A DNA stretch of 64,000 bases from Nocardia cyriacigeorgica (GTDB lineage Bacteria; Actinomycetota; Actinomycetes; Mycobacteriales; Mycobacteriaceae). Made by a program: the position numbers and the translations under genes. The stretch's first letter is position 1. Each line of letters opens with the position of its first letter. This document shows, in pieces, positions 56,829 to 64,000 of the stretch. The notes beneath the pieces were generated by a model. The model ran no database searches. It was not told the DNA's origin and saw nothing but the letters and a program-made list of their open reading frames with translations. The stretch lies in NCBI RefSeq assembly GCF_010858045.1, contig NZ_JAAGVC010000010.1, positions 1 to 64,000 on the forward strand, given 5' to 3'.

Positions 56829-58508
56829 ATGACCGACGCTTCCACCCGGCCGCAGTCCGGCCCGCGTCCCGTCCGCGCCGACCGTGGCAGCGAGCTGAGC
56901 ACCCTCGGCTGGCAGCAAGAAGGCGCGCTGCGGATGCTGATGAACAACCTCGACCCCGAGGTCGCCGAACGCCCCGACGATCTCGTCGTCTACGGCGGCA
57001 CCGGCCGCGCCGCCCGCAGCTGGGAGGCCTTCGACGCCATCGTGCGCACGCTGAAGACGCTGAAATCCGATGAAACGCTGCTGGTGCAGTCCGGTAAGCC
57101 GGTCGGCGTGTTCCGCACCAACGAGTGGGCGCCGCGCGTGCTGCTGGCCAACTCCAACCTGGTCGGCGACTGGGCCAACTGGGAAGAATTCCGCAAGCTC
57201 GAACAGCTCGGCCTGATCATGTACGGGCAGATGACCGCCGGCTCCTGGATCTACATCGGCAGCCAGGGCATCTTGCAGGGCACCTACGAAACCTTCGGCG
57301 CCGTCGCGCGCAAGCGCTTCGGCGGCACCCTCGCGGGCACCATCACCCTCACCGCCGGTATGGGCGGTATGGGCGGTGCGCAGCCGCTGGCCGTCACCAT
57401 GAACGAGGGCGTCGCGATCTGCGTCGACTGCGACCCGGCCCGCATCGACCGCCGCATCGCCCACGGCTACCTCGACACCAAGGTCGACACCGTGCAGGAC
57501 GCGCTCGACCTGGCCATCAAGATGCGCGACGAACGCAAGCCGCTGTCCATCGGCCTGGTCGGCAATGCCGCCGAGGTGTTCCCGCAGTTGCTGGCGATGG
57601 ACGCGCCCATCGACATCGTCACCGACCAGACCTCGGCCCACGACCCGCTGTCCTACCTGCCGATCGGCGTGGCTCTGGAGGACTGGCACAAGCTCGCCGA
57701 CAAGGATCCGGGCTGGTTCACCACCGAAGCGCAGGCTTCGATGGCCAAGCACGTCGAAGCCATGGTCGGGTTCATGGACAAGGGCGCCGAGGTGTTCGAC
57801 TACGGCAACTCCATCCGCGACGAAGCCCGCAAGGGCGGGTACGCCCGCGCCTTCGAATTCCCCGGATTCGTCCCCGCCTACATCCGTCCGCTCTTCGAAG
57901 AGGGCCTCGGCCCCTTCCGCTGGGCCGCGCTCTCCGGTGACCCCAAGGACATCGCCGCCACCGACAAGGCGATCCTCGAACTGTTCCCGGAGAACGAGCA
58001 CCTCAAGCGCTGGATCACCATGGCAGGCGAAAAGGTGCACTTCGAAGGCCTGCCCGCCCGCATCTGCTGGCTCGGCTACGGCGAACGGCACCGCGCGGGC
58101 CTGAAATTCAACGAAATGGTCGCCTCCGGCGAACTCTCCGCCCCCGTAGCCATCGGCCGCGACCACCTCGACTCCGGCTCGGTGGCCTCCCCCTACCGCG
58201 AAACCGAAGCCATGGCAGACGGTTCCGACGCCATCGCCGACTGGCCGCTACTGAACGCCCTGCTGAACACGGCGTCGGGCGCCTCGTGGGTGTCCATCCA
58301 CCACGGTGGTGGGGTCGGCATGGGCCGCTCCATCCACGCCGGCCAGGTCTGCATCGCCGACGGCACCGAGCTCGCCGCGCAGAAGCTGGAGCGGGTGCTG
58401 ACCAATGATCCCGGTATGGGTGTAATCCGGCACGTGGACGCCGGTTACGAGCACGCCGCCGAGGTCGCGCGCGAGCGCGGGGTTCGGATTCCCATGCAGG
58501 AGGGGTGA
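56829..58508 (+). CDS. hutU: urocanate hydratase
   Basis: 559 aa, full length. NAD-binding region [16 protein letters not shown] and the active-site segment [22 protein letters not shown] near the C-terminus are diagnostic, as are YVRPLFE-like [11 protein letters not shown] and [15 protein letters not shown]. It hydrates urocanate to imidazolonepropionate using NAD as an electrophile, the second step of histidine degradation. GAGGAGAG lies 7 bases before ATG 56829. The TGTATATACA site lies about 60 bases upstream. Confidence 0.97.
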   Translation: MTDASTRPQSGPRPVRADRGSELSTLGWQQEGALRMLMNNLDPEVAERPDDLVVYGGTGRAARSWEAFDAIVRTLKTLKSDETLLVQSGKPVGVFRTNEWAPRVLLANSNLVGDWANWEEFRKLEQLGLIMYGQMTAGSWIYIGSQGILQGTYETFGAVARKRFGGTLAGTITLTAGMGGMGGAQPLAVTMNEGVAICVDCDPARIDRRIAHGYLDTKVDTVQDALDLAIKMRDERKPLSIGLVGNAAEVFPQLLAMDAPIDIVTDQTSAHDPLSYLPIGVALEDWHKLADKDPGWFTTEAQASMAKHVEAMVGFMDKGAEVFDYGNSIRDEARKGGYARAFEFPGFVPAYIRPLFEEGLGPFRWAALSGDPKDIAATDKAILELFPENEHLKRWITMAGEKVHFEGLPARICWLGYGERHRAGLKFNEMVASGELSAPVAIGRDHLDSGSVASPYRETEAMADGSDAIADWPLLNALLNTASGASWVSIHHGGGVGMGRSIHAGQVCIADGTELAAQKLERVLTNDPGMGVIRHVDAGYEHAAEVARERGVRIPMQEG

Positions 58509-58550
58509 TCTGAACGGTGCGGCGGCGGACTGCCGGCGCACCGACGATGG

Positions 58551-58600
58551 CGACGACCTCGGAGCTGCGTGAGGCCCCTCAGGCAGCTCCGAGGTCGTCG
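58551..58600. terminator. terminator after hutU
   Basis: Perfect 18-bp stem (58551-58568 with 58583-58600), 14-base loop, 43 bases after the hutU stop. Confidence 0.8.
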
Positions 58601-58662
58601 TGTGTTCAGGCGCCCCTGACAATTGGCTTTACCCGCAGCGACTTCTCGGGGAACCTCACAGA

Positions 58663-58953
58663 GTGAAAGCGATCGACTAGCTCGACTTCTGCGAACACAC
58701 GGATCGAGTCTTGGTGGCGGTCGAGGCCGGAGCGAGCATCACCATCACCCGCGACGGCCGACCGATCGCGATACTCGCGCCGGTGCGGCGACGCACCTTC
58801 GTGCCGATCTCCGAACTCGCACAGACCAGTACGCACCTACCGCGCATCGATTACGCCGAGTGGCGGGCCGACCTCGATGCCCTGATCGACCCTTGGATCT
58901 CGAAAAGGGAGGACCCGACTCATACCGGCGGATCGAACTCAGCTCCCGAGTGA
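58663..58953 (+). pseudogene. Phd/YefM-type antitoxin with in-frame amber codon
   Basis: Reading from GTG 58663: V-K-A-I-D, then TAG (58678-58680) in place of the usual Tyr/Phe-type residue, then LDFCEHTDRVLVAVEAGASITITRDGRPIAILAP. That is the Phd/YefM N-terminal DNA-binding fold, continuing to EWRADLDALIDPW. Translation could restart at TTG 58711 or GTG 58714, but this loses the first strand and helix. No PIN or Doc toxin gene follows, so it is an orphan, probably inactive. Confidence 0.7.
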
Positions 58954-59066
58954 CTTCGGGGCGGTTCAGGGGCAGCTTCTCATGTGTCGAAGCGGGCCTC
59001 CCTTCTGTCGGCATCGTGGCTGTACAGACCCATAATGCGTGCGAGACCACCACTGGAACTGGAAAG

Positions 59067-59234
59067 GTGAACCTCACCCTGACGATGAGCGCGTTGACGC
59101 AGGAACCGCTGCACGCTGCCGAGGCGAAGCTGTCCCCGAAGCAGGTCGAGGCGCGCCGCCACCAGGCCGAGAAACTCCTCGGAAAGAAGCTTCCACCCCC
59201 GCCACGCACCAACTGTCGCGGGAGTGGCACATGA
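59067..59234 (+). CDS. possible 55-residue protein
   Basis: Frame from GTG 59067 (ATG 59085 also possible). Helical and basic: EAKLSPKQVEARRHQAEKLLGKK. No match I know. The surrounding 58954-59343 region holds nothing else recognisable. It lies between the broken antitoxin and the NUDIX gene. Confidence 0.3.
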   Translation: MNLTLTMSALTQEPLHAAEAKLSPKQVEARRHQAEKLLGKKLPPPPRTNCRGSGT

Positions 59235-59343
59235 GGAGGGCTCTGCCCGGCGTTTCCCATCGCCATGTGCCACTCGCGCCGCCCCAACTGGCACTGAGCA
59301 GCCGAGTCTGGCGTCGGGCGAGATCCACCGATACCGTCGACGG

Positions 59344-59871
59344 GTGACCCAGTGGAAGATTCTCGGTGAGCGCCGCGTGGATGAGAACCGGCACATCCAG
59401 CTGTCCACCGTCGATATCGAACTACCGGACGGGGTGCGGTTCACGCAGTATGTCGCGCGGATGCCGCGGTGCGCAATGACCTTGGTGATCAACGATGACC
59501 GGGAAGTGCTGCTGATGTACCGGCACCGGTTCATCATCGATCGCTGGGTGTGGGAGCTCCCTGGTGGGTACGTCGATCACGCCGAAGACGTTGCCGTGGC
59601 GGCTGCGAGAGAGGTCGAGGAAGAGACCGGGTGGCGGCCCCGGTCGATGGAACATCTGGTCACCTACCAGCCTGCGATCGGCACCTTGGACCAGCCACAA
59701 GAGGTGTACCTGGCACGAGGCGCCGACCTCACCACAACCGAGCCCGACATCAACGAGGCGGAGAAGGTGGCGTGGATCCCTCTGTCCGAAGCAGTCGACA
59801 TGATCGCCCGGGGCGAGATCGTGGGCGCGGCGACCGTCGTCGGTGTCTACCGGGCGTTGTCACTCAGTTGA
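59344..59871 (+). CDS. NUDIX hydrolase
   Basis: 175 aa from GTG 59344. The Nudix box is complete: GGYVDHAEDVAVAAAREVEEETGWRP, matching G-x5-E-x7-R-E-U-x-E-E-x-G-U. QYVARMPRCAMTLVINDDREVLLMYRHRFIID is characteristic of the ADP-ribose pyrophosphatase-like branch (NudF). It cleaves nucleoside diphosphates linked to a moiety X. Its last 8 bases overlap the end of the XRE pseudogene, convergent. Confidence 0.92.
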   Translation: MTQWKILGERRVDENRHIQLSTVDIELPDGVRFTQYVARMPRCAMTLVINDDREVLLMYRHRFIIDRWVWELPGGYVDHAEDVAVAAAREVEEETGWRPRSMEHLVTYQPAIGTLDQPQEVYLARGADLTTTEPDINEAEKVAWIPLSEAVDMIARGEIVGAATVVGVYRALSLS

Positions 59872-61215
59872 CCCGCTCGAGCATCACCCTGTCACGGAAT
59901 GCTGCGACGTCGGGCAACCCGGCGTAGCGAGTCAGCCTCGCCCGCAGACCACGCAGGTAGGCGTGGGTGCGGCGCGATTCCAGTGCACCGGCCATGTCCA
60001 ACGCCTCGGTGCCGATACGCACCGCTTCGTGGGGATCCTGCTCGACAATCGCGGAGGCCAGCAAGCAAAGGTTGAACATCTTGCCGCGCAGGTATCCACC
60101 GGCCATGTCCAGGGATTGGATGGCCAGGCCGGCGGCGCGTTTGTGGTCACCGAGATCGCGGAAACAATGGGCAGCTTTCGCCGACATGTAGGCGGCGTCG
60201 AAATAGTCGAGCCACAGGGGGACGGCCCCCGCTCGCGAGTAAGTTCTCTCAGCGGCATTGAGTGAGGCTGCACATGAGGTTCCGTCGGACCGAGCAGCGT
60301 GGCCATGCGCCTCTACCAGATGGCATTCGGATTCCAAGGACGGCAGCCCTGCTGTCCGCGCCGCGATTCGGGCAGCGCGGGCAAGATCTACCGCGTCGCC
60401 GGGGCGCCCGACGTAAGTCGCCTGATGCGACATGGCAGCCAGTATCTCGGCGCTGAGCGCGGCATCACCGGCGGCACGCGCCATCCGAAGCGCCTGTATG
60501 AGATATCGCTGCGCAAGCCCATGCTCTTCCATGTCATAGGCCGCCCATCCCGCCAGCTTCGTCAACTCGGCCGTGGTCGCGAACAATTTGCGGCCAACAG
60601 TTTCCGCGTAGCTCCCGCGTAATAGCGGCGCGACTGAACTGTGCAGGTAGTGCACGATTGTCGAGCGCACCTTGCGCCACCGACCTGGTTGTCCAGGTCC
60701 CGGAAGGCGCCGACCATAGTCCGGACCGCGTCTACGTCGGCCAGACCAACGCGGCGCGTACCCGCCGACGTCGGATGATCAGGGCCGGAAAGAGTCAGCC
60801 ACCGTATCGAGGCCGCGGGGTAAGCGGCGACCGCGTATACCGTTCCGACGAGGAACCTGCGCTGTTCGACATCGCTTCGCCATAGAGCAGTCGCCTCGGC
60901 AGTAGCCTCGGAGAGGCTGAGGGGAAATTCCAGCCCGAGGCCTGGCGAATCCTGAATGCTCGCCATCCCAGAGCTTTCTGGCGTGATTCGACGCCCCGTC
61001 AACTCGGTGAGCACTTCTGCTATCAGCATCGGCCCAGGCGGATTGGGTTGCTCGCCGGCGAGCCAACGACCGACGGACGTGTGGTCGTAATGCAGCTCCA
61101 CGCCGACAGTTCGACCGCGCTCGACTATGCGACGGGCGAAACCTTTTCTACTGGTGCGAACTTCGTCGAGAAGGTCCTGAAGTTGGTGATTCGGCTGCTT
61201 CGGCAGGCGTCCCAT
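59864..61215 (-). pseudogene. XRE/TPR regulator (NsdA-like) disrupted by a frameshift
   Basis: Two frames form one protein. 61215 to about 60675 gives a helix-turn-helix protein (MGRLPKQPNHQLQDLLDEVRTS ... TSVGRWLAGEQPNP) with an AFRDLDNQVGG ending. About 60675 to 59864 continues with VRSTIVHYLHSSVAPLLRG and TPR-like helices (AELTKLAGWAAYDMEEHGLAQRYLIQALRMARAAGD). In intact actinobacterial homologs these segments are continuous. The shift is near 60670-60680, in the CGCAAGGTGCG run. Either a real pseudogene or a sequencing error; original length about 450 residues. Confidence 0.8.
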
Positions 61216-61417
61216 CTCTGAAGTCTGGCATCTCATCCCGGGCGCACACCATGATCACCGACCTGTGCACACCCCCTGTGCACACACCTGCCCATGGCAC
61301 GCGCCTTCCGCCACCTCGTTGTGGCGCAAGATTCGGTTCAGCCCCCGGCGCCGGGTGTGTGCCCCTCATTCCTCGGCGCCGGGTGGTCCCCAATAACCAA
61401 CAATCGCAGGGGGTTCA

Positions 61418-61690
61418 ATGGCGGATTACATCGCCGCGTTCGCCGTGGCCGGCTCGATCGCCGTATTACTGCTGGGCCTGATCTACGTACTGCCCTACAC
61501 CTTCGGTGAGGATGACCCGCCGATCACGGAACGCGCTCCTCGGATGTCGGCGCGTACGGCCCATGACCTCATGCAGGCGCACCGCAGGTGCAGTATCGAA
61601 AGCTGCCCGCATAAGCGGGATGCGTATCGGACTCTTGTTGCGGTGGGGGCGATTACGCCGGATCAGCGGGCCGAGCGGTACATGCGGTGA
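61418..61690 (+). CDS. small membrane-anchored protein
   Basis: 90 aa from ATG 61418 (GCAGGGGG upstream). One TM helix at about residues 5-27 (IAAFAVAGSIAVLLLGLIYVL), then a cytoplasmic tail with Cys-x4-Cys (CSIESCPHKRDAYRTLVAVG). Such small genes are often found divergent from XRE/TPR regulators in Nocardia. It overlaps the next small ORF by GTGA. Function unknown. Confidence 0.65.
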   Translation: MADYIAAFAVAGSIAVLLLGLIYVLPYTFGEDDPPITERAPRMSARTAHDLMQAHRRCSIESCPHKRDAYRTLVAVGAITPDQRAERYMR

Positions 61691-61830
61691 CGGATCCTGA
61701 CGAAGAGCGGCGGGGGTGGGTGCAGTGGGATGACGGGACCTGGTCGGAGCTGGACGGGTATGGGATGGCGAGTGAGCGGCGGACGCTCGAGGAGATGTTG
61801 GAGGCGCTGGGGCGGGCGGAGGATGAGTGA
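61687..61830 (+). CDS. 47-residue acidic protein coupled to the preceding gene
   Basis: GTG 61687 lies in the stop of the upstream gene (GTGA). The 47 residues are Trp- and Glu-rich (GWVQWDDGTWSELDGYGMA ... EEMLEALGRAEDE) with a predicted final helix. No known domain. Start/stop overlap and good codon bias support translation. Confidence 0.55.
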   Translation: MTDPDEERRGWVQWDDGTWSELDGYGMASERRTLEEMLEALGRAEDE

Positions 61831-61901
61831 TGGGGCACAGCCGGCCACACCGATCGGCGTAGATCAGGTGGCGGTCGCAGGCTTCGCGGGGTCCCGGCAC
61901 A

Positions 61902-61935
61902 CCGCTGCCCCTGTCGTCAGCGACAGGGGCAGCGG
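61902..61935. terminator. terminator of the hutH operon
   Basis: Perfect 15-bp stem CCGCTGCCCCTGTCG / CGACAGGGGCAGCGG, 4-base loop, 20 bases beyond the hutH stop. Confidence 0.8.
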
Positions 61936-61955
61936 AAACCATCCGTGAGTGAGGC

Positions 61956-63542
61956 TCAGTCCAGCGGACCGATCACCGACTCCGCTCCGGCGACGAGCGC
62001 ACCGGAAGCAGCGAGTTCCACGGCCTTTTCGATCTCGGGCGAGAGATGACGGTCGGTGCCGGGGCCTTCGATGTGCTCGCGGAGCACGGCGCGCACGGCG
62101 GACGTCGCGGGGGACGGCTCGAGCGGGGCGCGCAGGTCGAGGGCGCGGGCGGCGGTCAATGCCTCGATGGCGAGGACGCGGGTCAGGCCGTCGAGCGCTC
62201 GGCGCAGCTTGCGGGCGGCGGACCAACCCATGGACACGTGGTCTTCCTGCATGGCCGAGGACGGGATCGAGTCGACGCTGGCGGGAGCCGCCAGGCGCTT
62301 GAGCTCGGAAACTATTGCCGCCTGGGTGTATTGGGCGATCATGTGTCCGCTGTCCACGCCCGGATCGTCGGCCAGGAACGGCGGCAGCCCGTGGTTGCGG
62401 GCTTTGTCGAGGAAGCGGTCGGTGCGGCGTTCGCTGATGCTGGCCACGTCGGCGACGACGATGGCGAGGAAGTCGAGCACGTAGGCGACGGGCGCGCCGT
62501 GGAAGTTGCCATTGGATTCGACGCGGCCGTCGAGGGTGACGACCGGGTTGTCGACGGCGCTGGCCAGCTCGCAGGCCGCTACCCGCTCGGCGTGGGCGAG
62601 GGTGTCGCGGGCGCCGCCGGCCACCTGGGGGGCGCACCGTAGGGAGTAGGCGTCCTGGACGACGGTGCAGTCGGGGTTGGCGTGGCTGGCGACGATGGGC
62701 GAATCCTTCAGCAGCCGAGTCATATTCGCCGCCGCGACGGCCTGGCCGGGCTGGGGGCGCAGGGCTTGTAGATCGGCGGCGAAGACCTTGTCGGTGCCGA
62801 GCAGTCCCTCCACGCTCATCGACGCCGTCACGTCGGCGAGCTGCAACAACTTGCGCAGATCATGGCAGGCCAGCACCAGCATGCCGAGCATGCCGTCGGT
62901 GCCGTTGATCAGGGCCAGGCCTTCCTTCTCCTCGAGTTCGACCGGCTCGATACCGGCGGCGGCGAGGGCCTGGGCGGCGGGCATCAGCTCGCCGGCGGCA
63001 TCGCGCACGGTGCCCTCACCGAGCACGGCCAGCGCCACGTGCGCGAGCGGTGCGAGGTCGCCCGAGCAGCCGAGGCTGCCGTACTCGTGCACGACCGGCG
63101 TGATGCCTGCCGACAGCAGCGCGGCATAAACCTGCGCGACCTGCGGACGGACCCCGGTACGGCCGGTGGCCAGCGTGGACAGCCGCAACAGCATCAGCGC
63201 GCGCACCACCTCACGCTCCACCTCGGGCCCGGAGCCCGCGGCATGGGAGCGCACCAGGCTGCGCTGCAATTGTTTGCGCAGCTCCAGCGGGATATGCCGG
63301 ACCGCGAGGGCGCCGAACCCGGTGGACACGCCGTAGACGGGCTTCGGGTCGGCGGCCAGCGCCTCGATCCGCTTGCGGCTTTCCGCCAGCGCGGCCAGCG
63401 CATCGTCCGACAGCTGGACCGGGGCGTCGTACCTGGCCACCCGCACGACGTCTTCAGGCGCCACGGGACCGGTCCCGACGATCACCGGATCGGTATTGCC
63501 CGCCACTGCTCGCTCCGCGCGCGGCAAGGTCTCCATACTCAC
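61956..63542 (-). CDS. hutH: histidine ammonia-lyase
   Basis: 528 aa from GTG 63542, seven bases after GGAG (ATG 63536 is the alternative). Aromatic-amino-acid lyase family: VYGVSTGFGALA with the catalytic Tyr, GSLGCSGDLAPLAH holding the MIO-forming tripeptide, LINGTDGM, AANMTRLLKDSPI, NPVV, GNFHGAPV, and SIPSSAMQEDHVSMGW. The MIO tripeptide is Cys-Ser-Gly (residues 159-161) rather than Ala-Ser-Gly. It releases ammonia from histidine to give urocanate. It follows the permease gene by 72 bases on the minus strand. Confidence 0.95.
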   Translation of the reverse strand: MSMETLPRAERAVAGNTDPVIVGTGPVAPEDVVRVARYDAPVQLSDDALAALAESRKRIEALAADPKPVYGVSTGFGALAVRHIPLELRKQLQRSLVRSHAAGSGPEVEREVVRALMLLRLSTLATGRTGVRPQVAQVYAALLSAGITPVVHEYGSLGCSGDLAPLAHVALAVLGEGTVRDAAGELMPAAQALAAAGIEPVELEEKEGLALINGTDGMLGMLVLACHDLRKLLQLADVTASMSVEGLLGTDKVFAADLQALRPQPGQAVAAANMTRLLKDSPIVASHANPDCTVVQDAYSLRCAPQVAGGARDTLAHAERVAACELASAVDNPVVTLDGRVESNGNFHGAPVAYVLDFLAIVVADVASISERRTDRFLDKARNHGLPPFLADDPGVDSGHMIAQYTQAAIVSELKRLAAPASVDSIPSSAMQEDHVSMGWSAARKLRRALDGLTRVLAIEALTAARALDLRAPLEPSPATSAVRAVLREHIEGPGTDRHLSPEIEKAVELAASGALVAGAESVIGPLD

Positions 63543-63614
63543 GATTGTTCTCCGTTTCGAAATAGGTAGTAGGACGAAACTCCGGGGATCCGGAGGGTGC
63601 GGACACGCCATCGG

Positions 63615-64000
63615 TCACCGCAGCGACGACGGTCCCCCTGGCGCCCGAGTCGAAGCCGACGCGGCATCGGTCACCTGTGCCGTATCGCCGGTAGCACCGA
63701 CCGCCGCACCATCGGCCGCCCGAGCCGCACCCGCGGGTTCGGCCACACGAGTTGCGGCGGGCCCAGTACCAGCCGCGACGGCCACACCGCTCTCCTGAAC
63801 CTCCGCTGCCGCACCCGCGGGCATCGGCCCCGCCACCGGCGCGGCACCCGGTTCAGCAGACTCCGGCCGCACCCAGCGCCGATAGGCGAGGAACAGCAGC
63901 GCCAGCCACACCACGCCGACCACCAGCGCGACCCGGCTGTCGTCGTCGAAGGCGATCACGCCGATTACGAACACCAGGAACCCGATGGTGATCAGCTGCC
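63615..64000 (-). CDS. C-terminal end of an amino acid permease (partial)
   Basis: Open to the window edge at 64000; the stop is at 63615. The visible 128 residues begin in a TM helix (QLITIGFLVFVIGVIAF), followed by DDDSRVALVVGVVWLALLFLAYRRW, as at the end of APC-family permeases (GabP/AnsP-like). After it comes an Ala/Pro/Gly-rich cytoplasmic tail of about 80 residues. The adjacency to hutH suggests histidine or urocanate uptake. The start lies outside the window. Confidence 0.75.
   Translation of the reverse strand, partial: QLITIGFLVFVIGVIAFDDDSRVALVVGVVWLALLFLAYRRWVRPESAEPGAAPVAGPMPAGAAAEVQESGVAVAAGTGPAATRVAEPAGAARAADGAAVGATGDTAQVTDAASASTRAPGGPSSLR

Overview
The window is a high-GC (about 68-70 %) actinobacterial chromosome segment. 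The gene content points to a mycolic-acid-lineage organism, most likely Nocardia or a close relative. The clues are an actinobacterial-type QcrB, a WS/DGAT-like protein, MmpL, a TadA / TadA-associated protein / prephenate dehydrogenase neighbourhood, a DUF397 protein, many TetR/LysR/XRE regulators, and frequent GTG starts with 4-base overlaps. This assignment rests on protein recognition by eye, not on a search. No prophage, IS element, CRISPR array or replication origin was seen.

Layout. 0.1-9.7 kb: DUF2207 membrane protein, ROK regulator, a secreted glycine-zipper protein, a collapsed dihydrofolate-reductase-like remnant, HhH-GPD repair protein, GNAT, methyltransferase, aspartate aminotransferase, SRP RNA, a membrane-anchored protein and tRNA-Ser(GGA). 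9.7-19.8 kb: HxlR/carboxymuconolactone decarboxylase/LysR group, SecD-P1-like lipoprotein, ubiquitin-like/Mut7-C protein with an MBL-fold enzyme, a second glycine-zipper protein, PAP2, SDR and a WS/DGAT-like protein with a tandem repeat. 19.9-27.6 kb: a stand-alone cytochrome b (QcrB), DUF397, DUF309, then GluQRS, an RDD protein, a DUF4190 protein, a YhhQ-type queuosine-precursor transporter, chorismate mutase and Tgt. 27.7-40 kb: heterodimeric ABC exporter 1, Rrf2, TetR/MmpL, VOC, SDR/LysR and TetR/FAD monooxygenase. 40-50 kb: CAP protein, P450, AraC, tRNA-Ser(CGA), TadA and partner, prephenate dehydrogenase, glycolipid-binding-domain protein and ABC exporter 2. 50-52.3 kb: ABM monooxygenase with a decayed duplicated tail, then a C5 DNA methyltransferase, a 54-codon ORF and a Vsr endonuclease joined by start/stop overlaps. 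52.4-64 kb: histidine-utilisation region (hutC, an approximately 115-kDa-class NAD glutamate dehydrogenase, hutU, hutH, permease tail). It is interrupted by a broken Phd-type antitoxin, a NUDIX hydrolase, a frameshifted XRE/TPR regulator and two small coupled ORFs.

The genes suggest two coherent systems. (1) Queuosine: YhhQ (import), Tgt (base exchange at G34) and GluQRS (glutamylation of Q34) lie within 5 kb, with no de novo que genes visible. The Tgt has non-textbook residues at the positions that read the incoming base, so its substrate (preQ1 or queuine) is open. This is the strongest candidate for something new. (2) Histidine catabolism to 2-oxoglutarate: permease, HutH and HutU deliver carbon toward glutamate, and an NAD-GDH transcribed with hutC and divergently from hutU would deaminate it. 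A TGTA-N2-TACA palindrome sits between the two divergent units. HutI and the formimidoylglutamate-processing enzymes are not in the window.

Decay is visible in several places: the DHFR remnant, the Phd amber codon, the XRE frameshift, the ABM tail duplication, and an AraC frame that runs into a tRNA terminator.
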